From Undibacterium pigrum (GTDB lineage Bacteria > Pseudomonadota > Gammaproteobacteria > Burkholderiales > Burkholderiaceae_D): a stretch of DNA of 32,374 nt. A program made the position numbers and the translations under genes. The notes beneath the pieces are model-generated. The model worked only from the letters and a program-made list of their open reading frames with translations, was not told the DNA's origin and did no database searches. The stretch spans positions 1-32,374 of the forward strand of contig NZ_QJKB01000024.1 in assembly GCF_003201815.1 (NCBI RefSeq), written 5' to 3'. This document shows positions 29,965 to 32,374 of the stretch, one piece after another (position 1 is the stretch's first letter; every line of letters begins with the position of its first letter).

Positions 29965-31651
29965 TCCAACTTCAGAAAACCCCGGCACACCTGCTGACAA
30001 AGCCGACACCATCGACACTGTTGATGCTGTCGATGCCGTCGTCCCCGTCGTCAAGGTCAAACCCAGGCGGCGCTTGCCCTCCTTTGTCTGGGCCGTGCCC
30101 GTCATTGCAGCGCTCATCGGTATCTGGCTGGTGGTGCAAAGTGTCACCAGCCAGGGGCCGGTCATCACCATCAGCTTCAAGTCGGCTGAGGGGCTGGAGG
30201 CAGGCAAAACCAGGCTGCGCTATAAAGACGTCGATGTTGGTCACGTCAAGGCCATCGCCCTCTCGCCTGACCGCAAGCGTGTGCTGATCACCGCGCAACT
30301 GATCAAGAGCGCCTCAGATATCCTGGCGACCGACACCCGCTTCTTTATCGTCAAGCCACGCATTTCCGGCGGCTCGGTCTCTGGTTTGTCCACCCTCTTG
30401 TCGGGTAATTACATCAGTGTCGATGTCGGTACTTCAGAAGACACCACCACAGATTTCACCGGCCTCGAAGAACCACCGCTGATCACCCGTGATTCTGCCG
30501 GGCGGGAATTTGTCTTGCACGGTGCACAGACAGGCTCGGTCAATTATGGCTCGCCGATTTTCTTCCGCCACATCAATGCCGGGCACGTCACCAAGTTCCA
30601 GCTTGACCGCGATGGCAAGGGCGTCACCATCCGCGTCTTCATCGACGCACCCTACGACCAGTACGTGACTGAAGACACGCGCTTCTGGCATGCCAGCGGC
30701 GTTGACATGCAACTCGATGCCAATGGCTTGCGCGTCACCACAGAATCACTTACCTCATTGATCGAGGGCGGCCTCGCCTTCCAGGAACATGATGACGCCC
30801 TGCCCGGTGGCAGACCCGCCTTCGAGGGAAGCGTCTTCCCCCTGTTTGAAGACCGCGAACACGCCATGCGCGCGCCAGATACCAAGGTGCGCAACTTCCT
30901 CATGTATTTCCCTGAAACCCTGCGCGGTTTATCCAAAGGCGCGCCTGTCGACCTGCGCGGCATCGTCATCGGCGAAGTCAAATCCCTGGGCGTGGAATTT
31001 ACCGAGAATGGCCGCCTGCCTCGCTTCCCGGTGGAAGTCAGCCTCTACCCAGACCGGCTCAAGGCCCGCGTCCGTTCAGGCGCGCGCCTGCCGGATGATG
31101 ATACCGAAGCCAAAGAGCGATCACTGCTGGAACACCTGATCTCACGCGGCCTGCGCGGCCAGCTGCGCAGCGGCAACCTGCTGACTGGCCAGCTCTATAT
31201 CGCCCTCGATTTCTTCCCCGATGCCGCCCCCGCAAAAATGGACTGGCGCACCGACTACCCCGTGCTGCCTACCGTTGGTGGTGGCCTGGGCGAAATCCAG
31301 GACACCGTGGGCCGCATCGCCAAGAAGATAGACAAGCTGCCTTTCGACAAAATCTCTGGCGAACTGGTACAAGCCCTCTCCAAACTCAACAGCACTCTCG
31401 CCAGCACAGAAAAACTGGTGCGCCGCCTGGATGCCGAAGTCACGCCAGAGCTGACCTCCACGCTGAAAGAAGCACGCGGCACCCTCAACAGCGCCAACGC
31501 ACTGCTGGCCGAAGACGCGCCGCTGCAGCAAGACATGCGTGAATCACTGAAGCAAGTCGCCAAATCTGCCCGCGCCGTCGCCAACCTGGCCGACCTGCTC
31601 GAACGCCATCCCGACGCCCTGGTATTTGGCAAACAAAAGGTAAAACCATGA
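29957..31651 (+). CDS. pqiB: PqiB, MCE-domain intermembrane lipid transport protein
   Basis: A 564-residue protein. One membrane helix (about residues 43-63, FVWAVPVIAALIGIWLVV) is followed by three MCE/MlaD domains (about 68-160, 185-285, 310-425; the first opens with GPVITISFKSAEGLEAGKTRLRYKDVDVG, the third has KGAPVDLRGIVIGEVKSL). A C-terminal helical region (about 440-550, with repeated LVQALSKLNSTLASTEKLVRRL) is expected to form the coiled-coil needle seen in E. coli PqiB. The protein forms hexameric tubes bridging the periplasm in the characterised homologue. Start overlaps the previous stop by eight bases. Confidence 0.95.
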   Translation: MSDPTSENPGTPADKADTIDTVDAVDAVVPVVKVKPRRRLPSFVWAVPVIAALIGIWLVVQSVTSQGPVITISFKSAEGLEAGKTRLRYKDVDVGHVKAIALSPDRKRVLITAQLIKSASDILATDTRFFIVKPRISGGSVSGLSTLLSGNYISVDVGTSEDTTTDFTGLEEPPLITRDSAGREFVLHGAQTGSVNYGSPIFFRHINAGHVTKFQLDRDGKGVTIRVFIDAPYDQYVTEDTRFWHASGVDMQLDANGLRVTTESLTSLIEGGLAFQEHDDALPGGRPAFEGSVFPLFEDREHAMRAPDTKVRNFLMYFPETLRGLSKGAPVDLRGIVIGEVKSLGVEFTENGRLPRFPVEVSLYPDRLKARVRSGARLPDDDTEAKERSLLEHLISRGLRGQLRSGNLLTGQLYIALDFFPDAAPAKMDWRTDYPVLPTVGGGLGEIQDTVGRIAKKIDKLPFDKISGELVQALSKLNSTLASTEKLVRRLDAEVTPELTSTLKEARGTLNSANALLAEDAPLQQDMRESLKQVAKSARAVANLADLLERHPDALVFGKQKVKP

Positions 31652-32256
31652 TGCGAAGCACACACGTCCTGACGATTTCCCTGGCGGGTCTTTTGCTCGC
31701 CGCCTGCGCCACGCCACCAGTAGAACACCTGTACCGCCTCGACTACCCGCTGTCCAGTACCAGCCAGGCCGAGCCGCAATATGAACTCGTCGTCGCCAGC
31801 ATCAAACTGCCAGAAGCCGTCAACCGCCCGCAACTGGTCATCCAGAAGTCCGCCACAGAATCCCTCATCACGGACGAACAACGCTGGATAGCCCCGCTGG
31901 ACGAACAACTGACCCTGGCCCTCACCGCCCACCTGCGCACCCGCCTGCCCGACGCCTGGCTTTCATCCGACACCGGCATCAGCGCCAGCATAGCCACCAC
32001 CCACAACAACAGCCTGCCCCGCTACCAGGTCAAAGTGCAAATCGACCAACTGCTCATCCACAGCGGCGAGCAACTCACGCTGGAAGCCAGCTGGGTAGTA
32101 CTCGACAGCAGCCGCAAACTGCTCAAGCGCGAACACAAAGTATTCACCACCCGCCTGAACAGCCAAAGCTATGAAGCCGTGGCACCAGCAATGTCAGAGG
32201 CCGCAAAGCAGTTGGCGGAACAGGTAGGGGTGAGTGTGGTGGGTGTGCGCAAGTAA
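31648..32256 (+). CDS. pqiC: PqiC, outer-membrane lipoprotein of the Pqi system
   Basis: A 202-residue lipoprotein: lipobox LAAC with Cys20 after MMRSTHVLTISLAGLLL, then the ABC-type transport auxiliary lipoprotein fold (DUF330/YmbA-like: YRLDYPL, LVVASIKLPEAVNRPQLVIQ, ERWIAPLDEQLTLALTAHLRTRLP). In E. coli PqiC is the outer-membrane partner of the PqiB tube. The ATG overlaps the pqiB stop (ATGA), so it is the last gene of a fully coupled four-gene operon. The IS110-family fragment begins 24 bases downstream. Confidence 0.9.
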   Translation: MMRSTHVLTISLAGLLLAACATPPVEHLYRLDYPLSSTSQAEPQYELVVASIKLPEAVNRPQLVIQKSATESLITDEQRWIAPLDEQLTLALTAHLRTRLPDAWLSSDTGISASIATTHNNSLPRYQVKVQIDQLLIHSGEQLTLEASWVVLDSSRKLLKREHKVFTTRLNSQSYEAVAPAMSEAAKQLAEQVGVSVVGVRK

Positions 32257-32279
32257 AGTAAACCTGTCACCACGTAACG

Positions 32280-32374
32280 CGTAGATACTGTTATCCCAGT
32301 CAAGCGAAATGCAAGCTAGCATCGAATGGTTTTCCGGATTTCAAAACCCCAAAAGCGACATGTATCAACTTTCT
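32280..32374 (-). mobile_element. IS110-family element, 3' terminal fragment (second copy)
   Basis: Perfect reverse complement of bases 1-95. The transposase stop is at 32300-32302 on the minus strand and the ~20-base 3' tail points into the window. The bulk of this copy lies to the right of the window. Confidence 0.7.
32300..32374 (-). CDS. IS110-family transposase, C-terminal 24 codons (partial)
   Basis: The minus-strand reading from the window edge encodes the same residues as the copy at the left end (ending KSGKPFDASLHFA) and stops at TGA. Truncated by the window boundary, not by mutation. Confidence 0.65.
   Translation of the reverse strand, partial: RKLIHVAFGVLKSGKPFDASLHFA

Noticed and set aside
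1..32374. The whole window as a composite transposon or a 32-kb element with 95-bp terminal inverted repeats
   Set aside because: The 95 bases are the 3' end of a transposase gene, not a TIR, and IS110-family elements are not known to mobilise intervening DNA as TIR-bounded units. The contents (pqi operon, core-like genes) look chromosomal.

Overview
The window reads as a chromosomal segment of a Gram-negative bacterium. It is most likely a betaproteobacterium of the Burkholderiales (Oxalobacteraceae/Undibacterium-like). This is an inference from gene content (split pqiA plus pqiBC, MocR next to a DJ-1/PfpI gene, sedolisin with PPC domains), from lipobox and signal-peptide style, and from REP-type palindromes; no rRNA or marker gene confirms it. 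Both ends of the window are the same 95 bases in inverted orientation. They encode the last 24 codons of an IS110-family transposase, so the segment is bounded by two inward-facing 3' ends of one insertion sequence. That could be real flanking IS copies or simply where an assembly broke.

Left part (0.1-15 kb): a DJ-1/PfpI gene is divergent from a MocR regulator. A five-gene, translationally coupled ABC-2 exporter operon follows, with one ATPase and two tandem paralogous permease/accessory pairs. Next come two secreted or periplasmic proteins (a DUF1444-like protein and a TPR/TonB-C protein), a short archaeal-type aspartyl-tRNA synthetase, a serine beta-lactamase-fold hydrolase, and a large lipoprotein with DUF4214, metalloprotease-like HEIFH, Ig-like and DUF1566 segments.

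Middle part (15.0-21.3 kb): an AT-richer accessory island. A decayed IS66 transposase tail is followed by a run of small unrelated genes: Nudix hydrolase, several unknown small proteins, an Imm11/DUF1629 immunity protein and a zinc-ribbon protein. They are separated by two dispersed repeat families. One is a ~258-bp unit with inverted GTAG-headed REP hairpins at both ends (three full copies plus partial and solo copies). The other is a direct repeat built around GGGTCAGGCCTGACATTC. Some genes take their stop codon from a repeat edge. No toxin gene is visible, so this looks like an orphan-immunity/small-gene reservoir shaped by REP elements. It is the most unusual part of the window.

Right part (21.4-32.3 kb): a sedolisin (S53) protease with two C-terminal PPC domains sits behind a strong sigma70-like promoter and a ~350-nt structured leader. 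A small membrane protein, an SDR oxidoreductase with operator-like dyads upstream, and a secreted SH3b-repeat protein follow. The pqiA1-pqiA2-pqiB-pqiC operon, with its genes overlapping by 8, 8 and 4 bases, closes the window and encodes an MCE-type envelope lipid-transport system.
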